Below, in pieces: positions 1 through 9,254 of a DNA stretch of 64,000 nt. The position numbers were made by a program, and so were the translations under genes. Source of the DNA: Peribacillus folii (lineage in GTDB: Bacteria > Bacillota > Bacilli > Bacillales > DSM-1321); the NCBI RefSeq assembly GCF_030271255.1, contig NZ_JASJOM010000001.1:310001-374000 (forward strand). The letters run 5' to 3'. Within the stretch, counting starts at the first letter, position 1, and the number at the start of each line of letters is the position of its first letter. Under the pieces are notes generated by a model. That model saw only the letters and a list, made by a program, of their open reading frames with translations. It made no database searches and had not been told where the DNA came from.

Positions 1-651
1 GCCTGCCGACTTGCCGACTTTGCGATTGAAGTCGGTGTCAGCGAAATCCATGAAGGTAAAACGGAAATGGCAATCCTTGCAGCGATCGAGTATGAATTGA
101 AAAAGGCCGGAGTCAGCCAAATGTCCTTCTCCACGATGGTACTGACTGGTAAAAATGGTGCCTCGCCTCACGGTACACCAGGAAATACGAAGGTTCAGCG
201 CGGCGATCTGGTTCTCTTTGACTTAGGCGTCGTTCACGAGGGATATTGCTCTGACATCACCAGGACCGTCGCTTATGGTGACATTAATGACAAACAGGCA
301 GAAATCTATGAAACGGTTCGCGTTGCCCAGGAAGCTGCCGTTGCCGCCAGTAAGCCAGGCGTTGCCTGCTCGGCCGTTGACTTGATCGCCAGAAACATCA
401 TCCGCGATAAAGGATATGGGGAATTCTTCCCGCATAGACTTGGCCACGGACTTGGAATCAGCGTCCATGAATACCCGTCCCTGACCGAAACGAATTCCCT
501 TCAGCTTCAGTCCGGTATGGTTTATACGATTGAACCGGGCATCTATGTTCCAAATGTTGCTGGCGTGAGGATCGAGGATGATCTTTTGATCACCGAAACA
601 GGCTGTGAAGTTCTGACCAAATATCCGAAGAGCTTGCAAATCATCAAGTGA
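1..651 (+). CDS. M24 family aminopeptidase / Xaa-Pro dipeptidase (5' truncated)
   Basis: The reading frame is open from base 1, so the N-terminus lies outside the window; 216 codons remain. It carries the C-terminal pita-bread catalytic domain of metallopeptidase family M24: HGTPG, a metal-binding Asp pair (FDLGVVHEGYCSDITRT), HRLGHGLGISVHE, the EPGIYV glutamate and the RIEDD glutamate. These ligands bind two metal ions, and the family removes N-terminal residues next to proline or cleaves Xaa-Pro dipeptides in the cytosol. Whether it is a dipeptidase (PepQ-like) or an aminopeptidase P cannot be told without the N-terminal domain. A strong terminator follows. Confidence 0.93.
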   Translation, partial: ACRLADFAIEVGVSEIHEGKTEMAILAAIEYELKKAGVSQMSFSTMVLTGKNGASPHGTPGNTKVQRGDLVLFDLGVVHEGYCSDITRTVAYGDINDKQAEIYETVRVAQEAAVAASKPGVACSAVDLIARNIIRDKGYGEFFPHRLGHGLGISVHEYPSLTETNSLQLQSGMVYTIEPGIYVPNVAGVRIEDDLLITETGCEVLTKYPKSLQIIK

Positions 652-670
652 TGGGGCGCCCAACCCCACG

Positions 671-706
671 AACCCCCATCTCATTCAAGATGGGGGTTTG
701 CTTTTT
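671..706 (+). terminator. Intrinsic terminator of the M24 peptidase gene
   Basis: Perfect 11-bp stem (671-681 with 688-698), six-base loop, then a T-rich tract. Confidence 0.9.
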
Positions 707-728
707 CTTCGCGATTCTCTTTCAATGA

Positions 729-1084
729 CTAATCGGTCCTGATTGCTTGCTTAACGACTTTACCACTGCCGTCATACCATAGGAGCAGCCACTCACCATC
801 TATACTGATGAAGCCCCTTTCGGCTCCAAGAAAATAAACGTTCGCAGCTTCCGCTGAAAAATATTCGGTATCTGTCGGCGGACCTAAAAGCGCGATCACT
901 TCTTTTTCCGTCATCCGATGAGTCTATGTTCCTTCAATAAATCATCGACCATATCATTTCTCCCTTCATGGTCCCCCAGCCACCTTTCAGTGGTGAAACG
1001 CGATTTATATTCATTCACTCCCAAAAGGACCAGGCAAGAAAGCAAAAGAAGCACGCCCACACTTGTTATGATTATGAATATCAT
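729..1084 (-). pseudogene. Small membrane-anchored protein gene split by a one-base frameshift
   Basis: Two overlapping reading frames together make one recognisable protein. The upstream part starts with ATG at 1084 (AAGGAAAGG just before it), has one membrane segment (IFIIITSVGVLLLL...), then DMVDDLLKEHRLIG and a TGA at 911-913. The downstream part begins inside that stop (ATGA) with MTEKEVIALLGPPTDTEYF and runs to 729 (ERGFISIDGEWLLLWYDGSGKV). In related Bacillaceae proteins, as I remember them, LIG-MT is continuous. One missing base between GG and ATG would restore it. The alternatives are a translationally coupled split gene or a sequencing error. The C-terminal half resembles SmpA/OmlA-like domains; the function is unknown. 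Confidence 0.6.
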
Positions 1085-1137
1085 TTTCCTTTCCTTGTTT
1101 TCATGTCTATCGGTAAATTTCGAGGATATCCACTGGA

Positions 1138-1263
1138 TCAAAGAAGCAAGGCAGCAAGACTTGCCACACTGATGGAAACCCCTGTGATAGTAATGTAAAT
1201 GATCGCAAGGAAATAGATGAAGATAAACACAAGCCTATATAAATAAAATGCCAGATTGATCAT
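1138..1263 (-). CDS. Very small hydrophobic ORF (41 aa)
   Basis: ATG at 1261-1263 to TGA at 1138-1140 gives a 41-residue, almost wholly hydrophobic peptide with many Ile, Leu, Phe and Tyr (residues 12-25 and 30-41 could cross a membrane). It lies upstream of the frameshifted membrane gene on the same strand. A purine-rich GGGGAGGGGAG lies about 22 bases before the ATG, too far for a good ribosome site. It may be a leader peptide, a real small membrane protein or chance. Confidence 0.3.
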   Translation of the reverse strand: MINLAFYLYRLVFIFIYFLAIIYITITGVSISVASLAALLL

Positions 1264-1448
1264 TTTTGAAAGATTCAAGGAAAACTCCCCTCCCCCATGA
1301 GGTTACCAAAAATAAACAAATTGATTAACGACATTTAACGATAAAGGAATCAATCACTTTATTATGTTAGATTACGGTTTCTTTGATCATTGGCTAAACA
1401 TTCGCTAATTTGTTATAATTGAAAAAATACCCAACAGGAAAACCATCG

Positions 1449-1475
1449 TATAATAGGTATGAAAAAGAAGGAGGA
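1449..1475 (+). promoter_or_regulatory. Candidate -10 and ribosome site of the universal stress gene
   Basis: A perfect TATAAT lies at 1449-1454 and GGAGGA at 1470-1475, eight bases before the ATG. I see no good -35 at the right spacing, so the promoter is tentative. The rest of 1264-1448 shows no gene. Confidence 0.4.
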
Positions 1476-1483
1476 GATTCACT

Positions 1484-1936
1484 ATGAATAGTATAGATTA
1501 TAAAAATATTCTCGTAGCGGTGGATGGTTCGGAAGAAGCGGAGTGGGCTTTAAAAAAGGCCATCTACTTGGCGAAACTCAGTGACGCGACCCTTGTACTT
1601 GCACACATCGTCGATACCAGGAATTTCCCTACAATCGAAGCTTATGATATGACCCTCCGTGAACGATCTGATGCCTTTGCCAATGAGCTATTGGAGAAGT
1701 ACAAGATGGAAGCCGTTGCATCCGGGATCGTACACGTCCAAACGGAAATCGCATACGGATCACCAAAGGTGCAAATTCCAAAAGATTTAGCAAAAAAACA
1801 TTCCATTGATCTAATCGTATGCGGTGCAACAGGTCTCAATGCTGTCGAGCGCTTCCTGATCGGCAGCGTGTCAGAGGGCATCGTTCGCCAAGCCAGCTGC
1901 GATGTAATCGTCGTGCGCACGAATACGGACAAATAA
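1484..1936 (+). CDS. Universal stress protein, UspA family
   Basis: This 150-residue protein is one complete Usp domain. The start NILVAVDGSEEAEWALKKA gives the beta1 strand and the Asp of the nucleotide pocket. The C-terminal CGATGLNAVERFLIGSVSE matches the ATP-binding G-x2-G-x9-G-S motif, so it is probably an ATP-binding Usp. Such cytosolic homodimers build up under starvation or stress; their direct reaction is usually unknown. It is a single gene, with a shared hairpin terminator separating it from convergent argH. Confidence 0.93.
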   Translation: MNSIDYKNILVAVDGSEEAEWALKKAIYLAKLSDATLVLAHIVDTRNFPTIEAYDMTLRERSDAFANELLEKYKMEAVASGIVHVQTEIAYGSPKVQIPKDLAKKHSIDLIVCGATGLNAVERFLIGSVSEGIVRQASCDVIVVRTNTDK

Positions 1937-1937
1937 T

Positions 1938-1984
1938 CAGCAAAAAAGCTCGTTCACCAGGTCGGTGAATGAGCTTTTTTGCTG
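1938..1984. terminator. Bidirectional terminator between usp and argH
   Basis: A long hairpin (1938-1958 with 1964-1984) has A and T tracts on both sides, so it can end transcripts from both convergent genes. Confidence 0.88.
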
Positions 1985-3364
1985 TTATTTCATGATTAGC
2001 TTCTCCGCTTTTTCAATGGCAAGCTGCACTTGGGCAAATCCCGTACCGCCCGCACTATTACGGCGTTTGACAGCTTCGTAAGGATTGAGCGCATCGTATA
2101 TATCATGGTCGAAAAGCTCGGATGCTTCCTGGAATTGCCCGATGCTTAGATCGACTAAATAACACCCTTTCTGGACACACTGCAACACCAGTTTCCCGAC
2201 AACCTCGTGGGCCTTTCGGAAGGGCATTCCCTTTGCAGCCAGATAGTCAGCCAATTCCGTCGCATTCGAGAAATCATTCCTTGTCGCTGACTCCATGATG
2301 TCCTTTTTCACGTTCATGGTTGAAATCATGCCAGCAAAAATCTTCAGAGAACCTATAATGGTTTTTACCGTATCAAAAACGCCTTCTTTATCTTCTTGCA
2401 TATCCTTGTTATACGCCAGCGGAAGTCCTTTCAAAACAGTCAATAACCCCGTCAGATTCCCATAAACACGTCCCGTTTTGCCGCGGATCAATTCAGCCAT
2501 GTCCGGGTTTTTCTTCTGCGGCATGATGCTGCTTCCCGTTGAAAACGCATCGTCCAATTCAACGAATTGAAATTCCTGGCTTGACCAAAGGATGATTTCT
2601 TCACTGAAACGGGATAAATGCATCATCAACGTCGCACTGTTGCTCAAGAACTCAATGGCAAAATCACGATCGCTTACCGCATCAAGGCTATTTTCATATA
2701 TCCCATCAAACCCCAAGAGCTCGGCACTGAGGGCACGGTCGATAGGAAAGGTCGTCCCGGCAAGTGCGCCAGCACCCAATGGCGACACGTTGATTCTTTT
2801 GTAGCTTTCGGAAAAACGCTCTTTATCACGCTCAAGCATCCAGAAATAAGCCATTAAATGATGAGCGAATGAAATGGGCTGTGCCCGCTGTAAATGGGTA
2901 TAACCTGGAATTAGTGTTTCGACATTGTTCTTGGCCTGTCCCAAAATCGCTTCCTGAAGATCATTGATGAGCTGAAGGATTACATTCGTTTGATTCCGCA
3001 TATATAAATGAAGATCTGTCGCGACCTGGTCATTTCGGCTTCTGCCCGTATGGAGCTTTCCGCCCACTGGACCGATTTCACTTATCAGCATGCTTTCCAG
3101 GTTAAGATGGATATCCTCCATCTCAACCTGGAAAGTCAACTCGCCCTTTTCCGCTTTTCCCTGTAAAATCTTCAGCCCGGCAATAATCTGTACTGCATCT
3201 TCTTCAGGGAGGATGCCGCATTGCTTCAGCATCGTTACATGGGCCAAGCTTCCTTGAATATCTTCCTGGACAAGCTCCTGGTCAAAGGAGATGGAAGCTC
3301 CGAATTCATCTACCCATTCCTCTGCAGATTTCGTGAATCTTCCTCCCCAAAGCTTGCTGCTCAC
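1985..3364 (-). CDS. argH: Argininosuccinate lyase
   Basis: Splits argininosuccinate into arginine and fumarate, the last step of arginine synthesis. The 459-residue length is normal. N-terminal [20 protein letters not shown] and the superfamily signature [12 protein letters not shown] (mobile catalytic-serine loop) are all present. The enzyme is a cytosolic homotetramer. Its start overlaps the argG stop by four bases (ATGA), so the two are translationally coupled in one operon, controlled by the ARG boxes upstream of argG. Confidence 0.98.
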   Translation of the reverse strand: MSSKLWGGRFTKSAEEWVDEFGASISFDQELVQEDIQGSLAHVTMLKQCGILPEEDAVQIIAGLKILQGKAEKGELTFQVEMEDIHLNLESMLISEIGPVGGKLHTGRSRNDQVATDLHLYMRNQTNVILQLINDLQEAILGQAKNNVETLIPGYTHLQRAQPISFAHHLMAYFWMLERDKERFSESYKRINVSPLGAGALAGTTFPIDRALSAELLGFDGIYENSLDAVSDRDFAIEFLSNSATLMMHLSRFSEEIILWSSQEFQFVELDDAFSTGSSIMPQKKNPDMAELIRGKTGRVYGNLTGLLTVLKGLPLAYNKDMQEDKEGVFDTVKTIIGSLKIFAGMISTMNVKKDIMESATRNDFSNATELADYLAAKGMPFRKAHEVVGKLVLQCVQKGCYLVDLSIGQFQEASELFDHDIYDALNPYEAVKRRNSAGGTGFAQVQLAIEKAEKLIMK

Positions 3365-4572
3365 ACTGTCACCTTCTTGTTAGTGACCATGCTGTTCACT
3401 TTCGTCGGAAGTCCCCATAGCTTAATGAATCCAACTGCTGCATCATGATCGAATTCATCCGCTTTAGTATAAGTGGCCAATTTCTCATCATAAAGCGAGT
3501 ATTCGGATTTTCTGCCTTCAACGATCGCATGACCTTTGAATAGCTTCACGCGAACGGTTCCCGTTACGTTCACTTGTGTCTCTTTCAAGAAGGCGGCCAA
3601 TGCTTTTTGAAGCGGCGAGAACCAAAGTCCTTCATAAATCAATTCAGTCATTTTCTTTTCGATCACAGGCTTGAAATGAGCCAGTTCTTTTACAAGCGTA
3701 ATGTCCTCCAGCTCTTTATGGGCAGCAATCAGTGTCATCGCACCAGGAGCTTCATAGACTTCACGGGATTTGATTCCTACTAATCTATTTTCCACATGGT
3801 CGATACGTCCAACTCCGTGCTTGCCGGCGATTTGATTCAGTTCAACAATCAAGTCTGCCAAGTTATAGTGTTTGTCATTCAACGTGACCGGCACGCCTTG
3901 TTCAAATCCAATTTCAATGATATCAGCCGTATCCGGCGTGTTTTCGAGGCTTGCCGTCAGATCGTACGCCTCTTCCGGCGGAGCGGCCCATGGATCCTCC
4001 AGGATTCCGCACTCATTGCTTCTTCCCCAAAGGTTTTGGTCTATCGAGAATGGGCTTGCCAAGCCGATTGGTACAGGTATTCCATTTTTCGCCGCATATT
4101 CAATTTCCTCTTCACGGGACCATTTCCAGTCACGGACAGGTGCAAGAACTTCTAAATCAGGATTCAGGGCGGCTATGGAAACTTCGAAACGCACTTGGTC
4201 ATTTCCTTTTCCCGTGCAACCGTGCGCAACAGCTACCGCATTTTCCGCTTCAGCCACTTCCACTAGCTTCTTGGCGATCAAAGGACGTGACAGAGCTGAT
4301 ACCAATGGATATTTCCCTTCGTACAAAGTGTGTGCCTGAAGGGCCGTTAAAGCGAATTCATCGGCAAATTCATCTTTTGCATCAATCACATATGAACTGA
4401 CGGCACCAACCGTAATCGCTTTTTCCTTAATGAAATCGAGATCTTTTCCTTCACCGACATCCAAGCAGCATGCCACCACTTCATATCCTTGATCTTGTAA
4501 CCATTTAATTGCAACGGAAGTATCCAAACCTCCGGAATATGCTAAAACAACTTTTGGATTTGCCATTTTCAT
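3361..4572 (-). CDS. argG: Argininosuccinate synthase
   Basis: Joins citrulline and aspartate with ATP to make argininosuccinate. The 403-residue protein opens with the PP-loop [16 protein letters not shown] and has [14 protein letters not shown] and the GRSNECG region typical of the family. Two close starts exist (MKM at 4572 and MAN six bases on); AAAGGG lies 3 bases before the first and 9 before the second. The gene is first in the argGH operon, preceded by a promoter and two ARG boxes, so arginine repression by ArgR/AhrC is expected. Confidence 0.98.
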   Translation of the reverse strand: MKMANPKVVLAYSGGLDTSVAIKWLQDQGYEVVACCLDVGEGKDLDFIKEKAITVGAVSSYVIDAKDEFADEFALTALQAHTLYEGKYPLVSALSRPLIAKKLVEVAEAENAVAVAHGCTGKGNDQVRFEVSIAALNPDLEVLAPVRDWKWSREEEIEYAAKNGIPVPIGLASPFSIDQNLWGRSNECGILEDPWAAPPEEAYDLTASLENTPDTADIIEIGFEQGVPVTLNDKHYNLADLIVELNQIAGKHGVGRIDHVENRLVGIKSREVYEAPGAMTLIAAHKELEDITLVKELAHFKPVIEKKMTELIYEGLWFSPLQKALAAFLKETQVNVTGTVRVKLFKGHAIVEGRKSEYSLYDEKLATYTKADEFDHDAAVGFIKLWGLPTKVNSMVTNKKVTV

Positions 4573-4583
4573 CGTCCCTTTCG

Positions 4584-4624
4584 TGTGAATAAAAATTCAT
4601 ACATTGTTATTTTTATTCATTCTA
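4584..4624 (-). promoter_or_regulatory. Two ARG boxes (ArgR/AhrC operator) of argGH
   Basis: 4584-4601 contains TGAATAAAAATTCA and 4607-4624 contains TTATTTTTATTCAT. Both closely match the Bacillus ARG box (consensus like CATGAATAAAAATTCAAG), spaced as a tandem operator between the promoter and argG. Confidence 0.82.
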
Positions 4625-4632
4625 TGATTAGT

Positions 4633-4661
4633 ACTTTATCATTTTTATAAAAGGAATACAA
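4633..4661 (-). promoter_or_regulatory. Sigma-A-like promoter of argGH
   Basis: On the minus strand TTGTAT (4656-4661) and TAAAGT (4633-4638) are 17 bp apart, just upstream of the ARG boxes. Confidence 0.55.
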
Positions 4662-4780
4662 GGGGTATTTTGAAGATTTAGCTAAAAATTCCGTTCATAT
4701 TATCACACGCACCTTCCATTGGATGCATTGGCAGGAATATAGTAAACTAATAGTATGAAAAACTGAAAAGCGGAGGGAAT

Positions 4781-5095
4781 ATGGAAGAGTTATTTACCTA
4801 TGACGAACGGCTCGGCATCGCCATTCCTGATTTGAACTTGGAGTGGGATCAATATACAAAGGGCGAGCAGCAGCAAATACTCGTGCATTGGGAGAACATT
4901 CGCGGGAGCATCCCCGACCGCATCAAGGAGCTGGAAACAGCCATTAACCGGAAGCAGGACCAGCTCGCCGATGAGAGCGACTTTACCGCATCATGTCGTC
5001 TCAATTCCGAAATTGCCGAACTGGCATCGATCATTAATGACTTGTGGCTTTGGTACCGGGCCAACCAAGGCGTTAGTGAAAAGATGCATAATTAA
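4781..5095 (+). CDS. Conserved-looking small protein of unknown function
   Basis: A 104-residue acidic, probably helical protein with no signal peptide, membrane segment or Cys motif that I can name. It starts after GCGGAGGG at good spacing. Features include LFTYDERLGIAIPDL near the start, a coiled-coil-like middle (about residues 45-85) and a Trp-rich end, NDLWLWYRANQG. It stands alone, divergent from argG, with its own terminator. I do not recognise the family. Confidence 0.72.
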   Translation: MEELFTYDERLGIAIPDLNLEWDQYTKGEQQQILVHWENIRGSIPDRIKELETAINRKQDQLADESDFTASCRLNSEIAELASIINDLWLWYRANQGVSEKMHN

Positions 5096-5132
5096 GCGCT
5101 CCTCTATGCAAAAAAAAAGCCTCAAGGATAAG

Positions 5133-5187
5133 AAAAGCACCCTAGAGAATAGATCCTTTGAAAAAGTCTATCCTCTAGGGTGCTTTT
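5133..5187 (+). terminator. Long hairpin terminator after the 104-aa gene
   Basis: Arms 5133-5154 and 5167-5187 pair almost perfectly (AAAAGCACCCTAGAG / CTCTAGGGTGCTTTT). The inner arm sequence recurs in the terminator at 56398. Confidence 0.8.
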
Positions 5188-5206
5188 GTATCTAACTTGT
5201 GAAATC

Positions 5207-5242
5207 AAAAAAAAGATGCTGCCTGCAATATACAGGCAGCAT
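5207..5242 (-). terminator. Intrinsic terminator of the EcsC-moaB operon
   Basis: Perfect 10-bp stem (5216-5225 with 5233-5242), followed on the minus strand by a run of nine T. Confidence 0.9.
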
Positions 5243-5305
5243 TTCCTTCAATATAACCGGTTTTCATTAAGAGTCCTTATACATAAGGTACACTTCATAA
5301 ACCGT

Positions 5306-5821
5306 TTATAGATCTTTCCTGAGTTCACCGACGACATGTCCCAGTTCAGGAAGAATCAATTTATTCATCGCAAGCCTCACCGCCCCTGATGAGCCAGGTG
5401 TGGAAAAAACGGCTTTATCATTCACGATTCCGGCAACGGCCCTCGATAGTATCGCCGCCGAACCGATGTCCTCCTGAAAGCTGAGCATACGGAAAAGCTC
5501 GCCGAATCCTGGAATTTCTTTGGACATCAACTCACTGACCGCCTCGATCGTTACATCCCGTTTGGCGATTCCCGTACCGCCATTCGTCAAGATGACGTCC
5601 ACCTGGCCGCTGCGACAGCCGGATGTAACCGCAGCCTGAATCCTATCTTTTTCATCTTTTACGATTTCGTATTTTGACACTTCATGTCCATTCGCTTCCA
5701 ATAATTCCATCATCAGTGCACCGCTTTTATCCGTTTCTTCATTCCGCGTATCGCTAACGGTAATCACCATGCAGCGAATGGCCTCCGTAATCGCCCTTTT
5801 ATGATTATTGACGCTCATCAT
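5306..5821 (-). CDS. moaB: Molybdenum cofactor biosynthesis protein MoaB
   Basis: 171-residue MoaB/Mog-type protein. The MPT-binding fold shows MVITVSDTRNEETDKSG, the ILTNGGTGIAKRDVT active-site loop and STPGSSGAVRLAM. By family it adenylylates or binds molybdopterin during molybdenum cofactor synthesis in the cytosol. Two adjacent ATG codons can start it; AAGAAGG upstream fits either. The first overlaps the stop of the EcsC-type gene, so the two are co-transcribed and coupled. Confidence 0.95.
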   Translation of the reverse strand: MMSVNNHKRAITEAIRCMVITVSDTRNEETDKSGALMMELLEANGHEVSKYEIVKDEKDRIQAAVTSGCRSGQVDVILTNGGTGIAKRDVTIEAVSELMSKEIPGFGELFRMLSFQEDIGSAAILSRAVAGIVNDKAVFSTPGSSGAVRLAMNKLILPELGHVVGELRKDL

Positions 5822-6657
5822 GCATCAGCCTTCTTCTCCAGTAAATAACGATATTGATAAAACTTCTGAGCAAATTCACTGACACTCCGGGTCATTTGGT
5901 AATTGGCCCCTGCTCCGATGGCGATGCTGATGAACGGAATGCCCCGAACCAGTTTTTTACGGAAGACAGCAATCGATAAGGCCTTCAACAACTGCTTCAG
6001 TGGCTGTTCCATCCAGTTCGGATTTGTCAGCTCTTCAATCCCCAAATAAAAATAATCGTCTTCTGCCGTTTGGATTTCCTGGATCAATTCTTCCCAAGCT
6101 ATTCCCTGGAGCCGCTTTGGCATCGCACCTGCATTGAATACTTTAAGGGCCACCATCATTTCAAAAGGCGTATTCACCTCGTACCCATAAGACATGGCGA
6201 TCAGCTGTACGGTCCGGATATTGATGACCGTCATGGCCGGAATATCGCTTCCCAGCAATAGCAGGCCGCCTGATCCACTCATCCCTCCCTGTGCAAATGA
6301 ATATAAACGATGCTTGGCAATATGCTGGTTCGCTATGTAATTCAACTGATCTATCGATAAAAGATTCAAGTCACCAAGCATATCGATTTCTTCATCAAAA
6401 ACGCGGGCCGATGCTAAAATCCGCTCCCTTGCATCTATCTGAATCTGTGAACTTTGAACCATCGCATGCAAATGGAAAAGCCATGTATCAAGCTTTTCGA
6501 AGAACTGCTGCTGAACGTTCTCAGGCAACAGCGAAAACCCCTGCTCCAGCCATTTATCATACAATGCAGCAAGATCCGTCGGCTCATATTGATATAGATT
6601 TTCTTGCCATTCCTTAATTTCATTCCAAACTTTCATTTCCCGATTGGTGAATTCCAT
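5818..6657 (-). CDS. EcsC family protein
   Basis: 279 residues. The EcsC-family core is the middle and C-terminal part, including the Gly-rich MSGSGGLLLLGSDIPAMTVINIRTVQLIA and FISIAIGAGANYQMT stretches, which are hydrophobic and may lie on the membrane. The family is named after the third gene of the B. subtilis ecs locus; its biochemical role is not known. It has a strong AGGAGG site and is coupled to moaB by a four-base overlap, but nothing in the sequence explains that pairing. Confidence 0.88.
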   Translation of the reverse strand: MEFTNREMKVWNEIKEWQENLYQYEPTDLAALYDKWLEQGFSLLPENVQQQFFEKLDTWLFHLHAMVQSSQIQIDARERILASARVFDEEIDMLGDLNLLSIDQLNYIANQHIAKHRLYSFAQGGMSGSGGLLLLGSDIPAMTVINIRTVQLIAMSYGYEVNTPFEMMVALKVFNAGAMPKRLQGIAWEELIQEIQTAEDDYFYLGIEELTNPNWMEQPLKQLLKALSIAVFRKKLVRGIPFISIAIGAGANYQMTRSVSEFAQKFYQYRYLLEKKADA

Positions 6658-6744
6658 GCATCAAGCCTCCTATGTACAAAATTGGTGGATTCTCCCTTAA
6701 GTATACCATACACGATCGGTTTCAAGAATTCGGATCAGCTTATG

Positions 6745-6789
6745 AAAAAAAGAGAGCCCCTTACCGGACAAGATGGTAGGGGACTCTCT
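6745..6789 (-). terminator. Intrinsic terminator of ackA
   Basis: A 15-bp stem (6751-6765 with 6775-6789), followed on the minus strand by a T run. Confidence 0.88.
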
Positions 6790-6805
6790 TACTCTTATAA
6801 GAAAC

Positions 6806-8023
6806 TCAGGAAGATATATTTTCCGCTCTTTCGCTCAAAGCGACTTTCATTGTATCCCTGACGATCATGATTTCTTCATTCGTGGGAATGACCATCACTT
6901 TCACAGGGGAATAGGGTGAGCTGATGAACGCTTCCTTACCTGATGAGGTACGGTTAAGATCTCTATCCCAATAAACACCCATGAATTCCAGTCCTTCCAA
7001 AATGCGGGCTCTGATCGCCTGGCTGTTTTCACCGATGCCGGCTGTGAAAATGATGCCATCCACTCCCCCCATTTTCGCCGAATAGGAACCGATATATTTG
7101 TGAATCCTGCCTGCAAACACTTCAAGGGCGAGTTTTGCCCGTTCATTGCCTTTGTCAGCCTCGCCCTGGATATCACGCAAATCGCTCGAAAATCCGGAAA
7201 GGGCAAGCATGCCGCTTTGCTGATTCAAGACATCCAGCACTTCATCAGCGGTCTTACCTGTTTTTTCCATGATATAAGGAATCAGCGCAGGGTCGATATT
7301 TCCTGAACGTGTCCCCATTGTAACGCCTGCCAATGGTGTGAAGCCCATCGATGTATCCATCGACTTGCCGCCTTTTATCGCCGTAATGCTGGCACCATTC
7401 CCAAGATGGCAGGATATCAAACGAAGCTGTTCAAGCGGGCGGCCGATCATTTTTGCAGCCCGTTGGGAAACATATTTATGGGATGTGCCATGAAATCCAT
7501 ACTTCCTTATTCCATACTCTTCATAATATTCGAAGGGTAAGCTATACATATAAGAACTCGCAGGCATCGTCTGGTGGAAGGCCGTATCAAATACCGCAAC
7601 GGCCGGAACATCTCCCAGTATGTGCCTGAAGGCTTTGATTCCCGTGCTATTGGCTGGATTATGAAGCGGCGCCAGCTCCGAAAGCTTATCGATTTCCTTG
7701 ATTACTTCCTCCGTAATCAGGACAGAATCACTGAACACCTCACCGCCATGCACCACACGATGCCCAACGCCGTCTATTTCATCAAAGGAGTCAATGATGC
7801 GATGGTTGATCAGCTTTTCCAACAAAATCCCAACAGCCACCTCATGATTTGGTATATCTATCGTCTCGGAAACATTTTCTCCATCGACACTCATAGTAAA
7901 AGTGGAATTTTTCAAGCCTATCCTTTCCACTAGACCTTTTGTAATTACTTTTTCCTCAGGCATCTCGAAAAGTTGAAATTTCAAAGAAGAGCTGCCTGCA
8001 TTTATTGCGATGATTTTTGGCAT
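6806..8023 (-). CDS. ackA: Acetate kinase
   Basis: Interconverts acetyl phosphate plus ADP with acetate plus ATP in the overflow pathway with Pta. The 405-residue length is usual. Motifs in order: [14 protein letters not shown] (phosphate loop), GHRVVHGGE, the FHGTSHKYV signature, [31 protein letters not shown] and FTAGIGENS. It is a single gene with its own terminator. In B. subtilis CcpA activates ackA through an upstream cre. I could not pick out a convincing cre in 8024-8160. Confidence 0.98.
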   Translation of the reverse strand: MPKIIAINAGSSSLKFQLFEMPEEKVITKGLVERIGLKNSTFTMSVDGENVSETIDIPNHEVAVGILLEKLINHRIIDSFDEIDGVGHRVVHGGEVFSDSVLITEEVIKEIDKLSELAPLHNPANSTGIKAFRHILGDVPAVAVFDTAFHQTMPASSYMYSLPFEYYEEYGIRKYGFHGTSHKYVSQRAAKMIGRPLEQLRLISCHLGNGASITAIKGGKSMDTSMGFTPLAGVTMGTRSGNIDPALIPYIMEKTGKTADEVLDVLNQQSGMLALSGFSSDLRDIQGEADKGNERAKLALEVFAGRIHKYIGSYSAKMGGVDGIIFTAGIGENSQAIRARILEGLEFMGVYWDRDLNRTSSGKEAFISSPYSPVKVMVIPTNEEIMIVRDTMKVALSERAENISS

Positions 8024-8172
8024 CCATCTTGCTCCTTTACTCTAAGCTAGTCTGCATTTTCTTATGGTTCCCTAAAAAGAAATATGCAGTATATAGTACA
8101 ATCTTATCATGGAGGATGGATACTACCAAATAAAAAGGGAAGGTAAAAAATAACTACTTCATCAAACAAAAG

Positions 8173-8209
8173 AAATGAAGGCCGATGCGGGTGGCATCAG
8201 CCTTCATTT
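8173..8209 (-). terminator. Intrinsic terminator of the ytxK-like gene
   Basis: A near-perfect stem of about 17 bp (8173-8188 with 8193-8209) right after the stop codon; the T tract on the minus strand is short. Confidence 0.75.
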
Positions 8210-8210
8210 A

Positions 8211-9197
8211 TCATTTTTCCGCTTTAAACCAATCATCCATTTGCTTCATTACCGAACTCGTCGCTTCATAATCCGAAAGCTTCGGAAGTTGTACGAGCAA
8301 TGCCTTCTTCGGTGCTTCGATTCCTTCTTTTTTCTTTTGAAGGATCAGGATGCTTTTTGCCGCCGCTTCATTTTTAAACATGGAAAGAGGCAGCTGCACC
8401 ATTCCTTGGATATGGACATGTTTTTTCAGGAAATCGTTAAGCTTCGGCGCTTCTTCCGAAACGAACAAGTTATTCGGGACGATGAAAAATAGATGTCCTC
8501 CATCCTTGACGTGTTTAATGCTCTGTTCAATAAACAAATGGTGAGCATAGGAATGACCCTCTCCGGCCTTCAATTGATAATCTGCTGCCCGGATATCGTT
8601 TGGATAATAACCGATTGGCAAATCACTCACCACGACATCCGAAGGATCGATGAAAAGCGGCTCCAAACTATCCTGATTGAAGAATTCGAGCGGATGCTCT
8701 TGCAGGTTGGCGCCTGCATACGCCAGCCTGATCAATGTTTCATCAATCTCGACGCCATAGGAAGCGATGTTTTTATCAGGCAGTTGGTTCAAGATCGCAA
8801 ATAATAAATTCCCTGTTCCGACGGCGGGATCGAGCATGACCAGCTCTTTTTCATTTTTGGTGAACTTACCGACTAAATAACTGACGAACATGCCGACTGC
8901 ATCAGGGGTCATTTGATGGTTCGGCTGCACGCTCTGCTGCATGCCCTTCAATATGGCAAGCTGATACGCTTTCCGGATAGCTTCCTTTTCATATTTCTCA
9001 GGAGCAAAGTCCTCATAATGCTTCATTAACCTCTTCTTTGATACCTCACTCATTTCCTCCTGCAGGACTTTCCTTTGGAAGAAATTCTCGCCCGTTTCAC
9101 CTAGGGCATCAAGGTAGGTACAAGATAATTCATCTTGCAATATCTGGGCTGTTTCATTAAATTCATTAAATAATTGTTCAACTGGGGTAGACTTCAC
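8211..9197 (-). CDS. ytxK: Class I SAM-dependent methyltransferase, YtxK family
   Basis: 328 residues, GTG start after AGGAGG. The N-terminal ~100 residues are helical. Then comes a Rossmann domain like that of N6-adenine DNA methyltransferases, with VMLDPAVGTGNLLFAIL as SAM motif I and YGVEIDE as the acidic motif II. Where an N6-adenine enzyme has (N/D)PP(Y/F), this protein reads VVVSDLPIGYYP, so a DNA target is uncertain. It lies upstream of ackA as in B. subtilis. The substrate is unknown. Confidence 0.9.
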   Translation of the reverse strand: MKSTPVEQLFNEFNETAQILQDELSCTYLDALGETGENFFQRKVLQEEMSEVSKKRLMKHYEDFAPEKYEKEAIRKAYQLAILKGMQQSVQPNHQMTPDAVGMFVSYLVGKFTKNEKELVMLDPAVGTGNLLFAILNQLPDKNIASYGVEIDETLIRLAYAGANLQEHPLEFFNQDSLEPLFIDPSDVVVSDLPIGYYPNDIRAADYQLKAGEGHSYAHHLFIEQSIKHVKDGGHLFFIVPNNLFVSEEAPKLNDFLKKHVHIQGMVQLPLSMFKNEAAAKSILILQKKKEGIEAPKKALLVQLPKLSDYEATSSVMKQMDDWFKAEK

Positions 9198-9254
9198 TTG
9201 TTAATTCCTCCTGTTTGCTTCTGTCCCTATTTTAAAGGTAAGAACAAAGAGATA

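Noticed and set aside
223-684. 153-aa open frame on the minus strand
   Set aside because: It lies opposite the conserved M24 peptidase domain, has no ribosome site and no protein-like motif.
8024-8160. cre site upstream of ackA, as in B. subtilis
   Set aside because: No sequence close enough to the consensus was found.
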